This document shows positions 43,891 to 53,999 of a stretch of DNA of 64,000 nucleotides, in pieces. The translations under genes and the position numbers were made by a program. The DNA is from Streptomyces sp. NRRL F-2580 (lineage in GTDB: Bacteria; Actinomycetota; Actinomycetes; Streptomycetales; Streptomycetaceae): NCBI RefSeq assembly GCF_000720115.1, contig NZ_JOIR01000009.1:62001-126000 (forward strand), written 5' to 3'. Below the pieces are notes generated by a model, which did not search any database, was not told the origin of the DNA, and saw only the letters and a list, made by a program, of their open reading frames with translations. Each line of letters opens with the position of its first letter. Position 1 is the first letter of the stretch.

Positions 43891-44307
43891 ATGAGTGACC
43901 TGCTGGAACGACTCCGCGGACGCGGCTGGCGCATGACGGCGCAGCGGCGTGTCGTGGCCGAGGTGCTCGACGGTGACCACGTGCACCTGACGGCCGACGA
44001 GGTGCACGCGCGCGCTGTGGCCAAACTGCCCGAGATCTCCCGGGCGACCGTCTACAACACGCTGGGCGAGCTCGTCACCCTCGGCGAGGTCCTGGAGGTC
44101 TCCACGGACCGGCGCGCCAAGCGGTACGACCCGAACGCCCACAAGCCCCACCAGCACCTGGTCTGCGCCCAGTGCGGCGCGATCCGCGACGTCCACCCGG
44201 CGGGCAACCCGCTGGCCGACCTGCCGGACACCGAGCGCTTCGGCTTCGTCGTGTCCGCGGTCGAGGTCACCTACCGCGGGGTCTGCCCGAACTGCGCCGC
44301 CGCCTGA
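43891..44307 (+). CDS. catR: Fur-family peroxide-sensing repressor CatR
   Basis: The 138-residue PerR-like protein has a winged helix (MTAQRRVVAEVLDGDHVHLTADEV, RATVYNTLGELV), regulatory metal ligands in KPHQHLVCAQCGAIRDV and the second zinc pair in CPNC. It is divergent from katA, like CatR of Streptomyces which represses catalase until metal-catalysed oxidation by H2O2. ATG 43885 is an alternative start. Confidence 0.9.
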   Translation: MSDLLERLRGRGWRMTAQRRVVAEVLDGDHVHLTADEVHARAVAKLPEISRATVYNTLGELVTLGEVLEVSTDRRAKRYDPNAHKPHQHLVCAQCGAIRDVHPAGNPLADLPDTERFGFVVSAVEVTYRGVCPNCAAA

Positions 44308-44319
44308 CCCTGGACCACG

Positions 44320-44356
44320 AGAAGGGCCCGGACCCCACGGGGGTCCGGGCCCTTCT
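44320..44356 (+). terminator. catR terminator
   Basis: A perfect 16-bp stem (44320-44335 with 44341-44356, starting AGAAGGGCCCGG) and a 5-nt loop, followed by TCTGCTTTCC. Confidence 0.88.
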
Positions 44357-44385
44357 GCTTTCCGATTCGCCACCGGAAACGACTC

Positions 44386-44414
44386 AGGGCCCGGATCCAT
44401 TGGATCCGGGCCCT
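44386..44414 (-). terminator. Terminator of initiator tRNA copy 1
   Basis: A 13-bp perfect stem (AGGGCCCGGATCC with complement) and a 3-nt loop lie just downstream of the minus-strand tRNA. It shares CCCGGATCC..GGATCCGGG with the terminator after tRNA copy 2. Confidence 0.85.
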
Positions 44415-44424
44415 GGGCCTTCAG

Positions 44425-44498
44425 TAGCGGGGACAGGATTTGAACCTGCGACCTCTGGGTTATGAGCCCAGCGAGCTACCGAGCTGCTCCACCCCGCG
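44425..44498 (-). tRNA. Initiator tRNA-fMet (CAT), copy 1
   Basis: The 74-nt cloverleaf has anticodon CAT. Three consecutive G-C pairs in the anticodon stem (GGG..CCC around CTCATAA) and an unpaired first acceptor position (C1 opposite U72) are the hallmarks of the bacterial initiator. The T loop is GTTCAAATC. The 3' CCA is not encoded. It lies 128 bp downstream of the Sel1-repeat gene on the same strand. Confidence 0.93.
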
Positions 44499-44576
44499 TC
44501 GGTAAACACGACTGTACGTGAAGCCTTCCAACAGATGCAAATCGCTTAACTTCCTGCCTTGACCCGGCCTTGACTC

Positions 44577-44631
44577 CCGGCCTCGCGGCACCACGCTCAG
44601 GGACTTCCGGCCTCGCGGCACCACGCTCAGG
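44577..44631. repeat. 30-bp tandem duplication across the Sel1-gene stop codon
   Basis: A 25-bp sequence starting CCGGCCTCGCGG occurs at 44577-44601 and 44607-44631, period 30 bp. The copy at 44607 contains the real stop (44627-44629); the other duplicates it in the 3' untranslated region. Confidence 0.92.
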
Positions 44632-46483
44632 CGGACAGCTCCTCCGCGAGCGCGTCCCGCAGCCGCGCCGCCCGCTCCGAGACCTCCGCCGGCCCCAGCT
44701 CCATGGCGCGAACGCACCACTTCTGCCCCTCCGCGAGGTCCCCGTGCCGGGCCGCCAGCAGCCCCAGCCGCAGCGCCGCGCGGCCGTGGCCCGCCACCGC
44801 GGCCCGCGTCCACCACAGCGCGGCCTCCGGCTCGCTCCCCTCGCGGGCGAGCAGCAGCCCCAGGTTGAACGCCCCGTTGCGGGACCCGGCCTCGGCCGCC
44901 TCCCGGTACCAGCGCGCGGCGACGGCCAGGTCGCCGCGGGCGGCGGCCAGCATGCCGACCCGCACCTGGGCGCGGCGGTGCCCCAGCTCGGCGGCCCGCT
45001 CGTACCACTCCTCGCTCTCCGTCTTCGGGGCGCCGCCCACCGGCTCGCCCAGCGCGACCGGCTCCGGCGGCGGGGCCAGCGACTCCAGCAGCGCGGCCAG
45101 CCGGAAGGCAGCCTCCGCGCTGCCGCCGCCCGCCGCGCACCGCAGGTGCCGCTCGGCGGCGCGCTCCTCCCCGTCGCGGACCAGCGCGATGCCGACCTGG
45201 AGCGCCGCGTCGGTGTGCCCGGCCGACGCGGCCCGCTCGTACCACTTCAGCGCCGTGCGGTCCTCGTCGCGGCTGGCGAAGAGGATGCCGAGGTTGAACG
45301 CGGCGTCGACGCTGCCCGCCTCGGCCGCCTTCGAGAACCACGGCTCCGCGCCCGCCGCGTCCCCGACCTGCAGCAGCATGATGGCCAGCGCGTTGGCCGC
45401 CTCGCGGTGCCCCGCGTAGGCCGCCCGCCGGTACCACTGCTCGGCCTGCGCGGTGCGGTCCTGCGCGGCGCACAGCAGGGCGAGGTTGTACGCCCCGTTC
45501 TGGTCGCCCGCGTCCATGGCGGTCCGGTACCAGCGCTCCGCGGTCTGGGTCTCCCCGCGCGCGGCGTGCAGGGCGCCCAGCGCGTTCGCGGCGTTGCCGT
45601 CGCCGTCCTGGGCGGCCCGGCGCCACCAGGTGGCCGCGCTCTCCTCGTCGCCGGCGTCGCGCAGCAGGAAGCCGAGCGCGCACGCGGCGCGGGCCTCCCC
45701 CTGCTTGGCGGAGGTCAGGTACCAGCGCCCGGCCTCCTTGAGCTCCCCGCGCGCCTCCAGCAGCGCGCCCAGGTGCAGGGCCGCGCGCCGGTGTCCGCGC
45801 GCGGCGGCCTGCCGGTACCACTGCTCGGCCTCGGCGGGGTCGCCCTTGCGCAGGTGCCTGGCCAGCCGGTACGCGGCTTCGCGGTGCCCCTGTTCGGCGG
45901 CAGCGCGGAACCACCGCTCGACGCCCTTGTCGCCGCGGTGTTCCAGCAGGTCGGCCAGCCCGTACGCGCCCAGCGCATGGCCGGATTCCGCCGCCTGCCG
46001 CATCCAGTACTCGGCCGCGGGCTCGTCGCCGCGCTCGCGGAAGTGGCGGCCCAGGGCGTGCGCGGCCGGCGCGGATCCGGCCACGGCGGCGACCCGCCAC
46101 CAGCCGGCCGCCTCTTCGGGGTAGCCGCGCTGGTGCAGCAGGACGCCGAGGTTGTTCGCGGCGGCCCGGTCCCCTTCGCCGGTGGCGCCCCGGAGGTACG
46201 GCTCGGCCCCGTCGAGGTCACCACGGCGCAGCAGCAGCGCGCCGAGCACGCTCATGGCACCGGGGTCGCCCTTGTCGGCGGCCACCCGGTGCCGGGCCTC
46301 CAGCTCGGCGTCGCTCGCCGCGTCGGTCTCGGCGAACAGCTCCTGCGCGAAATCCGCATCGGTCAGCGCGGTCTGCGCGTCGGCTACCGGAACCGCCCCC
46401 TGGGCCTCTGCGCCCGATTCGGTCTCCGCCCTCACAAACCGCCCTGTCTCCAGCAGAGTTGACCTCTCCCCCATAAATCCCAT
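44627..46483 (-). CDS. Sel1-like / TPR repeat protein
   Basis: The 618-residue protein is built of about 14 Sel1-type repeats of roughly 36 residues (pattern AExWYRxAAxxGHxxAAxxLGxLL) from about residue 60 to 600. It has no signal peptide or membrane segment. Such solenoids serve as protein-interaction scaffolds; partners are unknown. ATG 46483 follows AGGTGA. It is flanked on both sides by identical initiator tRNA genes. Confidence 0.85.
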   Translation of the reverse strand: MGFMGERSTLLETGRFVRAETESGAEAQGAVPVADAQTALTDADFAQELFAETDAASDAELEARHRVAADKGDPGAMSVLGALLLRRGDLDGAEPYLRGATGEGDRAAANNLGVLLHQRGYPEEAAGWWRVAAVAGSAPAAHALGRHFRERGDEPAAEYWMRQAAESGHALGAYGLADLLEHRGDKGVERWFRAAAEQGHREAAYRLARHLRKGDPAEAEQWYRQAAARGHRRAALHLGALLEARGELKEAGRWYLTSAKQGEARAACALGFLLRDAGDEESAATWWRRAAQDGDGNAANALGALHAARGETQTAERWYRTAMDAGDQNGAYNLALLCAAQDRTAQAEQWYRRAAYAGHREAANALAIMLLQVGDAAGAEPWFSKAAEAGSVDAAFNLGILFASRDEDRTALKWYERAASAGHTDAALQVGIALVRDGEERAAERHLRCAAGGGSAEAAFRLAALLESLAPPPEPVALGEPVGGAPKTESEEWYERAAELGHRRAQVRVGMLAAARGDLAVAARWYREAAEAGSRNGAFNLGLLLAREGSEPEAALWWTRAAVAGHGRAALRLGLLAARHGDLAEGQKWCVRAMELGPAEVSERAARLRDALAEELSA

Positions 46484-46636
46484 CGTCGCATCACCTGCTA
46501 CCCGCGTACACCTGGTATGTCGCAGCCAGTGAGGTCACTACAGCGTTTTGTCGACATGCCCACAGTGGGGTAAGTCAAACACGCTCCTACCCCAACTCAC
46601 CCGCGCCAGCTAACGCGTGTCCGCCCCGGGCACGAC

Positions 46637-46667
46637 GAAGGCCCGGATCCCATGGATCCGGGCCTTC
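46637..46667 (-). terminator. Terminator of initiator tRNA copy 2
   Basis: GAAGGCCCGGATCC (46637-46650) pairs perfectly with 46654-46667 around loop CAT, 9 nt downstream of the tRNA on the minus strand. Confidence 0.85.
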
Positions 46668-46675
46668 ATCTTCAG

Positions 46676-46749
46676 TAGCGGGGACAGGATTTGAACCTGC
46701 GACCTCTGGGTTATGAGCCCAGCGAGCTACCGAGCTGCTCCACCCCGCG
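46676..46749 (-). tRNA. Initiator tRNA-fMet (CAT), copy 2
   Basis: Base-for-base identical to copy 1 over 74 nt, with identity continuing a few bases 5' (CGTCGG context). Same orientation, 2251 bp away. It has the same initiator hallmarks: GGG/CCC anticodon stem and C1 mismatch. Confidence 0.93.
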
Positions 46750-46801
46750 TCGGTGAAACCACAGTATCACGACGCGGGACGGAGCCATTACCCATTGATC
46801 A

Positions 46802-49681
46802 TCAGCCGCTCGGACTGGGCGCCGGCTGCTTCGCCTCCGCGTCGATCGCCCGCTTCAGCGCCGCCTTGATCTCCTCCTGGGCCTTGCCGAAGGCCGCCCA
46901 GTCACCGGCCTGACGGGCCTTCTCGGCGTCCTCGACGGCCTTCTGCGCGTCGGCGAGGGCGGCCTTGACCGTCGGGTCCTGATTGACCGGGGGCGTGACG
47001 GTGCCCTCGCCCGGCGGCTGGACCGGGGGCACCGGCGTGGTCGGGGCCTCGGCCCCGAAGACCACGTTCAGCGCCTTCTCCAGCGTGTCCTCGAAGGCCG
47101 TCTGGCCGCCGTAGGTCACCAGCACCTTGCGCAGCAGCGGGTACTTCAGCCCGGAGCTGCGGACGTACACCGGCTCCACGTAGAGCATCCCGCCGTCGAG
47201 CGGCACCGCGAGCAGGTTGCCGTACTCGATTTCCGAGTCACCACCGCGCAGCAGGCGGATCGACTCGGCGATCTTCGGCTCGGACTGGAACTTGCTCTGC
47301 ACCTGACCGGGGCCGTCCGGCGGCTTGCTGGTCGGCATCTTCAGGATTCTGATCTTGCCGTAGTCCGGGGTGCCCGGATCGGCGTTGACCGCCATGAAGG
47401 CGCTCAGGTTGGGCCGTTCGTTCGGCGTGAACGTCGTGGTGAGCGAGAAGACCTGGTCCTTCTCCTTCTGGCCCGGCATCTTCATCGACAGGTAGTACGG
47501 CGGAACCGCCGTGCCGGCCTTGGTCGTCGGGTCGTCCGGGACCGCCCAGGCCTCACTGCCGCTGAGGAAGGTCTGCGGGTCCGTGACGTGGTACCGGGTC
47601 AGCAGCTCGCGCTGGACCTTGAAGAGGTCCTGCGGGTACCGGAGGTGGTCCATGAGCGGCTTGGAGATGTCGCTCTTGGGCTTCACCGTGCCGGGGAACG
47701 CCTTCATCCAGGTCTTGAGGACCGGGTCCTCGGTGTCCCACTGGTACAGGTTGACCGAGCCGTCGTACGCGTCGACGGTGGCCTTCACCGAGTTGCGGAT
47801 GTAGTTGACCTGGTTCTCCTGGGCCACCACCGCGCGCTGGCTGTTGGTCAGCGAGTCCGCGGTGCTCTGGCCCAGCGTGGTGCGCGAGGCGTACGGGTAC
47901 CCGTTGGTCGTCGTGTAGGCGTCGACGATCCACTTGATCCGGCCGTCGATCACGGCCGGGTAGGGCGCGCCGTCGATGGTCAGCCACGGGGCGACCGCTT
48001 CGACGCGCTGCTTGGGCGTGCGGTTGTAGAGGATCCGCGAGCCCTCGCCGATGGCGCCCGAGTAGAGGATCTGCGGCTCGCTGAAGGAGAGCGCGTAGGC
48101 GGCCCGGTTGACCGGGTTGTCGAGGCTGACGCCGGAACCGCCCTTGTAGCTCGTCTCCTTCTCGCCCTTGTCGTCCGAGTAGTCGAGCTCCTTCTGCGGC
48201 CCGCCGACGATCGAGTACTGCTTCGTCTGCTCGCCGTAGTAGATGCGCTGCTCGAAGTCCGTGCCGAACATCCCCTTGGAGGGCAGGTCGGACTGGGTGA
48301 AGTCCGGGGCCCCCTGGTCACCGACGGTGGTGCCCTTGGCCGCGACCACGCCGTAGCCGTGCGTGTACTTGAAGTGGTCGTTGATCCAGTTGTTCTTCGG
48401 GATGCCGCCGATGTTCAGCTCGCGCAGCCCGATGACCGTGTCCTGGCCGCTGTACCGGTCCACGGCGAGCGTGGACGGGAAGGCGTAGTAGCCCTTGACC
48501 TGCTGGAGCTGCTGGAAGGCCGGCGAGACGATGTTCGGGTCCAGGATCCGGATGCTGGCCGTGGTGTCGGCCTGCGGCCGCAGCTTGCCCCGGTCCGCCG
48601 TCTGCGGGGAGCCCGGATAGTCCGTGACCTCGGAGCCCGCGATCCCGTAGGCGTCGCGCGTGGCCTTGATGTTCTTCTGGACGTACGGGGATTCCTTGGC
48701 CTGCTCGTTCGGCTGGACCTGGAACTTCTGCACGATCGCCGGGTACAGCCCGCCGATCAGGATCGCCGAGAGCACCATCAGGCCGAAGCCGATCACGGGC
48801 AGCTGCCAGGTGCGGCGCCACAGCGTCGCGAAGAACAGCACGGCGCAGATCGCGGCGATGGCGACGAGGATCGTCTTCGCCGGCAGGTAGGCGTTGGCGT
48901 CGACGTACCGCAGGCCCGTCCAGTTGTCCGCGGCCTTGAAGTCGCTGGACTTCACAGCGAGCCCGTACCGGTCGAGCCAGTACGCGACCGCCTTGAGCGT
49001 GACGAAGAGGCCGAGCAGCACCGACAGGTGCCCGGTCGCGGCGGCGGTGGCCCGGGCGCCCGGGCTGGTCACGCGCAGTCCGCCGTACAGGTAGTGCACG
49101 ACGGCCGCAGCGATCACCGACAGCACGACCGCGGCGAAGCCGAAGCCGAGCAGGAAGCGGTACCAGGGCAGGTCGAAGGTGTAGAAGGACACGTCCATGT
49201 GGAACTGCGGGTCCTTCGTACCGAAGGTCACCCCGTTCACGTACATGAGCCAGGTCTTCCACTGGCCGGCCGCCGAAGCGCCCGCGATCAGGCCGACGAG
49301 CACCGCGATGCCCAGCAGCAGCCACTTCTTGTAAGGGGCGACGCTCATCCGGTAACGGTCGAGGCTCTGCTGCTCCATCGACATCGCGCTGAGCGGCGGC
49401 CGCAGCCGGTGGGCCAGCCAGATGTTGAACCCGACGGCACCGGCCATCAGCAGACCGAAGACGGCGAAGAGCCCGATCTTGGTCCACAGCGTGGTGGTGA
49501 AGACGGAGGAGTACTTCACGGAGCGGAACCAGAGCCAGTCCGTCCAGAAGCCCGCGAACATGATGAAGAGCATGGCCAGGACGGCCAGCACGCCCAGGGT
49601 CATGAGGAGAGTGCGGGCCCGCCGGGAGGGGCGGCCGACTCTCATCCGTGGCCCGGACGGGCCTCCGCCGCGGTCCGGCAT
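46802..49681 (-). CDS. UPF0182-family large membrane protein
   Basis: The 959-residue protein has seven hydrophobic segments in the first 320 residues ([29 protein letters not shown], etc.), then a large extracytoplasmic domain (about 330-880). The Pro-rich and Ala/Lys/Glu coiled tail ends [20 protein letters not shown]. The family is conserved across actinobacteria without a known function. ATG 49681 ([16 protein letters not shown]) is chosen; the frame remains open upstream into the PPA1309 gene region. Confidence 0.9.
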   Translation of the reverse strand: MPDRGGGPSGPRMRVGRPSRRARTLLMTLGVLAVLAMLFIMFAGFWTDWLWFRSVKYSSVFTTTLWTKIGLFAVFGLLMAGAVGFNIWLAHRLRPPLSAMSMEQQSLDRYRMSVAPYKKWLLLGIAVLVGLIAGASAAGQWKTWLMYVNGVTFGTKDPQFHMDVSFYTFDLPWYRFLLGFGFAAVVLSVIAAAVVHYLYGGLRVTSPGARATAAATGHLSVLLGLFVTLKAVAYWLDRYGLAVKSSDFKAADNWTGLRYVDANAYLPAKTILVAIAAICAVLFFATLWRRTWQLPVIGFGLMVLSAILIGGLYPAIVQKFQVQPNEQAKESPYVQKNIKATRDAYGIAGSEVTDYPGSPQTADRGKLRPQADTTASIRILDPNIVSPAFQQLQQVKGYYAFPSTLAVDRYSGQDTVIGLRELNIGGIPKNNWINDHFKYTHGYGVVAAKGTTVGDQGAPDFTQSDLPSKGMFGTDFEQRIYYGEQTKQYSIVGGPQKELDYSDDKGEKETSYKGGSGVSLDNPVNRAAYALSFSEPQILYSGAIGEGSRILYNRTPKQRVEAVAPWLTIDGAPYPAVIDGRIKWIVDAYTTTNGYPYASRTTLGQSTADSLTNSQRAVVAQENQVNYIRNSVKATVDAYDGSVNLYQWDTEDPVLKTWMKAFPGTVKPKSDISKPLMDHLRYPQDLFKVQRELLTRYHVTDPQTFLSGSEAWAVPDDPTTKAGTAVPPYYLSMKMPGQKEKDQVFSLTTTFTPNERPNLSAFMAVNADPGTPDYGKIRILKMPTSKPPDGPGQVQSKFQSEPKIAESIRLLRGGDSEIEYGNLLAVPLDGGMLYVEPVYVRSSGLKYPLLRKVLVTYGGQTAFEDTLEKALNVVFGAEAPTTPVPPVQPPGEGTVTPPVNQDPTVKAALADAQKAVEDAEKARQAGDWAAFGKAQEEIKAALKRAIDAEAKQPAPSPSG

Positions 49682-49811
49682 CTGGAAAGCCAAGGTGCGC
49701 ACCTCGAAAGTCGCTGGGTCTGCTGATGAACGGGCCCCCGATCGTAGAGCCCACTCATGCAACTTACTGAGGCTTTGGTCAGTTCCCGGTATCCGGTGGA
49801 AAGGAGGCAGG

Positions 49812-50381
49812 ATGTTGCCCATGTCCAACGTTTCGCCTTCCCCCGGCACCCCCATGGCGGCCTCGCCGCTGACCCGTGCCTGCCTCGAGATCGACGAGTA
49901 CGCGGCCGGCCTCGGCTGGGACCAGCCGGCCCGGCTGTTCGCCCTCGTCGACACCGCCCGGCTCAAGAAGCAGGAGCCGCGGCTCGCGAGCCAGCTCGGC
50001 CTCGACCAGGACGACGCCGGCAAGGCCTCCCTCACCCCGATCGAGCAGGACGAGGTCCCGGCCGGGACCCCGCTCGACAAGTTCCTGGGCACCATCGCCT
50101 GGCCCGACGCCGTCGTCGGCTGTGCGCTGACGGTGGAGCGGCTGATGCTGCCGCCGTCCGCGGAGGCCTCCGTACCGGAGGGGCTGAGCGACAAGCAGCT
50201 GTCGAAGTGGGTCGCCGGTCACCCGGAGCGGCAGGAGGTCCGCCTCACCGTGGCCGTGCTGCGCGACGGCTCGCGCGAGTCGGCCGTACGGCTGCGCGAG
50301 AAGGACTCCTCGACCGAGGTGCTCACCGGCGGGGGCCTGGTGCCCGGGCTGGCGGAGGCCCTGGCGGCGACCTTCTCGTAG
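49812..50381 (+). CDS. PPA1309-family protein
   Basis: The 189-residue protein is cytosolic, with [30 protein letters not shown] and [26 protein letters not shown]. It is conserved in actinobacteria beside the UPF0182 and YlbL genes, but I know no function. ATG 49812 follows AAGGAGGCAGG. It is divergent from the UPF0182 gene. Confidence 0.8.
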   Translation: MLPMSNVSPSPGTPMAASPLTRACLEIDEYAAGLGWDQPARLFALVDTARLKKQEPRLASQLGLDQDDAGKASLTPIEQDEVPAGTPLDKFLGTIAWPDAVVGCALTVERLMLPPSAEASVPEGLSDKQLSKWVAGHPERQEVRLTVAVLRDGSRESAVRLREKDSSTEVLTGGGLVPGLAEALAATFS

Positions 50382-50404
50382 GACCCCGGAGGGGGGAGGA
50401 CCGG

Positions 50405-51496
50405 TCAGGGCTTGGCGCTGCACTGCGGCAGCCCGGCCGTGTCCCCCTTGCTGATCTTCTCCAGTGCCTTGGTGGCGTCGCCGATCATGGAGACCTTCAC
50501 CAGGGTCAGGCCGTCGGGCACGTTCGTGGCCGCGGAGGCGCAGTTCTCGGCGGGCGTCAGGAAGTACTCGGCGCCGGCCTGGCGGGCGCCGATGGTCTTC
50601 ATCTGGATGCCGCCGATCGGGCCGACCTTGCCCGCGTCGTCGATGGTGCCGGTGCCCGCGATGAACTTGCCGCCGGTCAGGTCCTCCGGGGTCAGCTTGT
50701 CGACGATGCCGAGGGCGAACATCAGGCCGGCGCTCGGGCCGCCGACGTCCGCGAGCTTGATGTCGATCGTGAACGGGAAGGTGTGGTCCGATCCGGCCCG
50801 GATGCCGACGATCGCGTGACCGTCGCCCTCCGCCTTGCCCGCGTTGATCGTCACCTTCGAGGAACCGGCGGGCTCGTGGTTCGCCTTCGCCGCCTCGGCC
50901 GCCTCCGCGGCGGGCACGATCGTGAACTCGACCGGCTCGCCCGGCTTGTGCTTGGTGACGAGCTTGGCCACGTCCTCGGGGGCGGTCACGGAGGCGCCGT
51001 CCACGGCCTTGATCACGTCACCGGCGTGCAGCTTGCCCTCGGCGGGGCTGTCCTTGACCACGGACGCGACGATCACGCGGGCGGTGACGGGGATGCCGAG
51101 CTGCTTCAGGGCCGCCACCTTGGCGCTCTGCTGCGACTGGCTGAACTCCTCGGCGTTCTCCTGGGTGGATTCCGCGTCGGTCTTGCCGTCCGGGTAGAGG
51201 TTCTCGTGCGGCACGACGATGTTGTCGCCCGACAGCCACCCGTACACCGCTTCCACCAGGCTCATGTCGTAGTCCGCGCCGGTGACGCGCACGGTCGTCA
51301 TGTTGAGGTGGCCGCTGGTCGGGTACGTCTTGCGCCCCGCGACGTTGAGGACGGGCGCACCGTGCGAGTCGCCGAGCGTGTTCACGGTCGGGCCGGGGCT
51401 CATCTCGGAGTACGGGACCTTGATGAACAGCCCTGCGCAGAGCAGCGCGAACAGTACGAGGACGGAAGCGAGCATCGTCGCAGTGCGGCGTGGCAT
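50405..51496 (-). CDS. YlbL-type PDZ / Lon-like (S16) membrane serine protease
   Basis: The 363-residue protein has an N-terminal membrane anchor (MPRRTATMLASVLVLFALLCAGLFI), a PDZ domain (about 150-225, VVKDSPAEGKLHAGDVIKAVDG) and a C-terminal S16 domain. The catalytic Ser is in GGPSAGLMFALG and the Lys in GKVGPIGGIQMK. The B. subtilis homologue YlbL degrades a DNA-damage checkpoint protein; the substrate here is unknown. Confidence 0.88.
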   Translation of the reverse strand: MPRRTATMLASVLVLFALLCAGLFIKVPYSEMSPGPTVNTLGDSHGAPVLNVAGRKTYPTSGHLNMTTVRVTGADYDMSLVEAVYGWLSGDNIVVPHENLYPDGKTDAESTQENAEEFSQSQQSAKVAALKQLGIPVTARVIVASVVKDSPAEGKLHAGDVIKAVDGASVTAPEDVAKLVTKHKPGEPVEFTIVPAAEAAEAAKANHEPAGSSKVTINAGKAEGDGHAIVGIRAGSDHTFPFTIDIKLADVGGPSAGLMFALGIVDKLTPEDLTGGKFIAGTGTIDDAGKVGPIGGIQMKTIGARQAGAEYFLTPAENCASAATNVPDGLTLVKVSMIGDATKALEKISKGDTAGLPQCSAKP

Positions 51497-51594
51497 GGAT
51501 CCGACAGTACGGGACGGCCTCGGCGGGCAGCCCTCGGGGCCGCTCCGTACGGGGTCCGCGCGCAAAACTCTCAGGGGATTCTCAGCGTGGCCCG

Positions 51595-51792
51595 TCAGAC
51601 GGCGTCGGAACCGGAACGGGCCTCTGCCTTCGCCCTGGCCTGATCGGCGTTGCCCATGGCCTCGCGGAAGCGCGCGTAGCCGGCGAGCTCGGATATGTCA
51701 CCTTGCGTGCGGTCGCGTGCCGCCCAGCTGCCCCATATCGCCGCACCTATCGCGGCGAACAGCGGAATCAGCAACCACGCCAAAGACGCCAT
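51595..51792 (-). CDS. Small membrane-anchored protein
   Basis: The 65-residue protein has one N-terminal membrane span (MASLAWLLIPLFAAIGAAIWGSW) and a charged Ala/Arg/Glu tail (about 30-65). ATG 51792 follows GGGAGG. No family assigned. Confidence 0.68.
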   Translation of the reverse strand: MASLAWLLIPLFAAIGAAIWGSWAARDRTQGDISELAGYARFREAMGNADQARAKAEARSGSDAV

Positions 51793-51981
51793 GGGCGTGC
51801 CTCCCTACCCCGAACTACGTTTCGTTGGTGGCTTCAACGCTCGTGCCCGCGGGGGGGTTACGCAAATCGAGGGCGTGTTGCGCGGCCGAACGGGTGCGAG
51901 GCTACCCCCATGCGGGTGCCGCTCCGCGACCGGGGTTCAGCAGGCGCCGACCCACTCCTACGTGCCGTCGGCGAACGCCCC

Positions 51982-52443
<462 letters not shown>

Positions 52444-52563
52444 GCCTTCATCGTGCCCTAGTGGCTGACGAGGCGAAATAGCAGTTTCGCCCGTGCCGGA
52501 CCCACACCCTTGGGAGCCTCCTACCAATCGGGCCCCGCCATCCAGCCCGGCCCACCACTCCAG

Positions 52564-52588
52564 TCCAGCCCGCAGGCGTTTGAGGCGC
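52564..52588. repeat. Dispersed Streptomyces intergenic repeat, copy 2
   Basis: On the minus strand GCGCCTCAAACGCC then TGCGGGCTGGA matches copy 1 at 14635-14666 with a few substitutions and one gap. It lies in the 206-bp gap upstream of moaE, which otherwise holds nothing recognisable. Confidence 0.6.
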
Positions 52589-52649
52589 GGGGGTCGGGGG
52601 GCGGCGCCCCCGGCAACGGCGCCGCACCGGGCCGACGGCCGACCGCAGG

Positions 52650-53807
52650 TCAGATACCGCGCCGCTTCCGCGCCAAGCGGACGGCGGCGGCCGCGCCCAG
52701 CAGCGCCACCGTCGCACCCGCCGCACCCGCGGCCGTGGCGGCGTCCCGGCGGCCCAGCCGGCGGCCCGCGACCGTGTGGCGCCCCGAGACCTCCTGGAGG
52801 AGCTCGGCGAGCACCTCCTCGTTGGTCCAGCGCGGCCGCCACCCCGCCGCGTGCAGCCCGCTGACGCTGACCACCCAGGGGTGCATCGTGTACGCGAGGT
52901 CCCCGGCCGGGGACGGGGTCAGGCCGATCCGGTGCAGCCGGGCCGCCGCGCCCAGCGCGACCGCCGAGGGGAGCTCCATGCGGCGGATGCCGCTCAGCTC
53001 CTCGACCTCCTCCTGCTCCAGCCACCCCTCGCAGCCCACGGCCAGCTCGCCCTCGACCTTCTCCAGGGCCGCGTACTCCAGCGCGCTGACCAGGTCCTCG
53101 ACGTGGCAGAACTGCCACGTCGGACGGGATCCCGCCACCACGAGGAGCCGGGGGGACTCGAAGTACCGGGTCAGGGCCGTGTCGGTGCCGCCGACGAGGA
53201 CCGCCGGGCGGATCACGGTGACGTTCAGGCCCGGGTGCGCGCGCGGGGCCCGGCGGCCGAGGCGCTCGATCTCCAGCAGGTCGCCGACGCCGGTGGCCTC
53301 GGCGGTGGCCCGCAGCTCGGAGTCCTCCGACAGCGGGATGTCGTTGTCCGGGAGGGCGCCGTAGACCATCGCCGAGGTGCAGAGCACGACCCGGTGCACG
53401 CCGGCCGCGGCGGCCGCCGTGAGGACGGTCTGGGTCCCGCGCACGTTGTACGCCGTACGGGCCGCCGGATCCGTCTCCAGATCCAGGTCGAGGGCGAGGT
53501 GGACGACGACGTCCGCGCCGCGCAGTTTCTCGGCGATCGCGGGGTCCCGTACGTCCAGGATGTGCCACTGCGCGGCCGCGCAGTCGCCCCGCCGCTCGTC
53601 GATGGCGACGACCTGCTTGACCTCGTCGGAGGCGGCCAGCCGGCTCACCAGGGCCGCGCCGACCCCCGACGCGGCGCCGGTCACGGCGATCACGGGGCCT
53701 CGCACGGCCGGGTTTCGCGGCTGGCGAACGCCCTGGGGGCTGTCGCCGTGCTCGGGGCGGTCTTCGTCGTCGTTCATCGCGCGAAACTGCGGATCTGGGG
53801 AACTCAC
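52650..53807 (-). CDS. NAD-dependent epimerase/dehydratase-like SDR protein
   Basis: The 385-residue extended SDR has the nucleotide-binding motif VTGAASGVGAALVSRL, DVRDPAIAEKL, the active-site region LCTSAMVYGALPDN (atypical YxxxK) and a C-terminal segment AAGATVALLGAAAAVRLARK that may be a membrane anchor. The substrate is unknown. GTG 53807 follows CTGGAG; homologues start VSSPDPQ/MSSPDPQ. Confidence 0.8.
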   Translation of the reverse strand: MSSPDPQFRAMNDDEDRPEHGDSPQGVRQPRNPAVRGPVIAVTGAASGVGAALVSRLAASDEVKQVVAIDERRGDCAAAQWHILDVRDPAIAEKLRGADVVVHLALDLDLETDPAARTAYNVRGTQTVLTAAAAAGVHRVVLCTSAMVYGALPDNDIPLSEDSELRATAEATGVGDLLEIERLGRRAPRAHPGLNVTVIRPAVLVGGTDTALTRYFESPRLLVVAGSRPTWQFCHVEDLVSALEYAALEKVEGELAVGCEGWLEQEEVEELSGIRRMELPSAVALGAAARLHRIGLTPSPAGDLAYTMHPWVVSVSGLHAAGWRPRWTNEEVLAELLQEVSGRHTVAGRRLGRRDAATAAGAAGATVALLGAAAAVRLARKRRGI

Positions 53808-53999
53808 CGGGCGTCTCCAGCGGTTGTCTTCAGTAGGGACGCGCCGTGACGCGTACCCACCAGGTGATGTCCATCCTGCCGCAGCCCAGGAGTCGGCGGA
53901 GCACCGAGCCCGTATGCGGGCCGGGTGTCTACGCTGGGTGGTGTTGTCGGACCATTGCCCGTCGGCACCCGCCGGCGGCCCTACGAGCCGAGGAAACCC

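Noticed and set aside
44425..46749. Direct repeats that could suggest an integrated element between tRNA genes
   Set aside because: The repeats are complete tRNA genes with their own terminators; no integrase or mobility gene lies between them.
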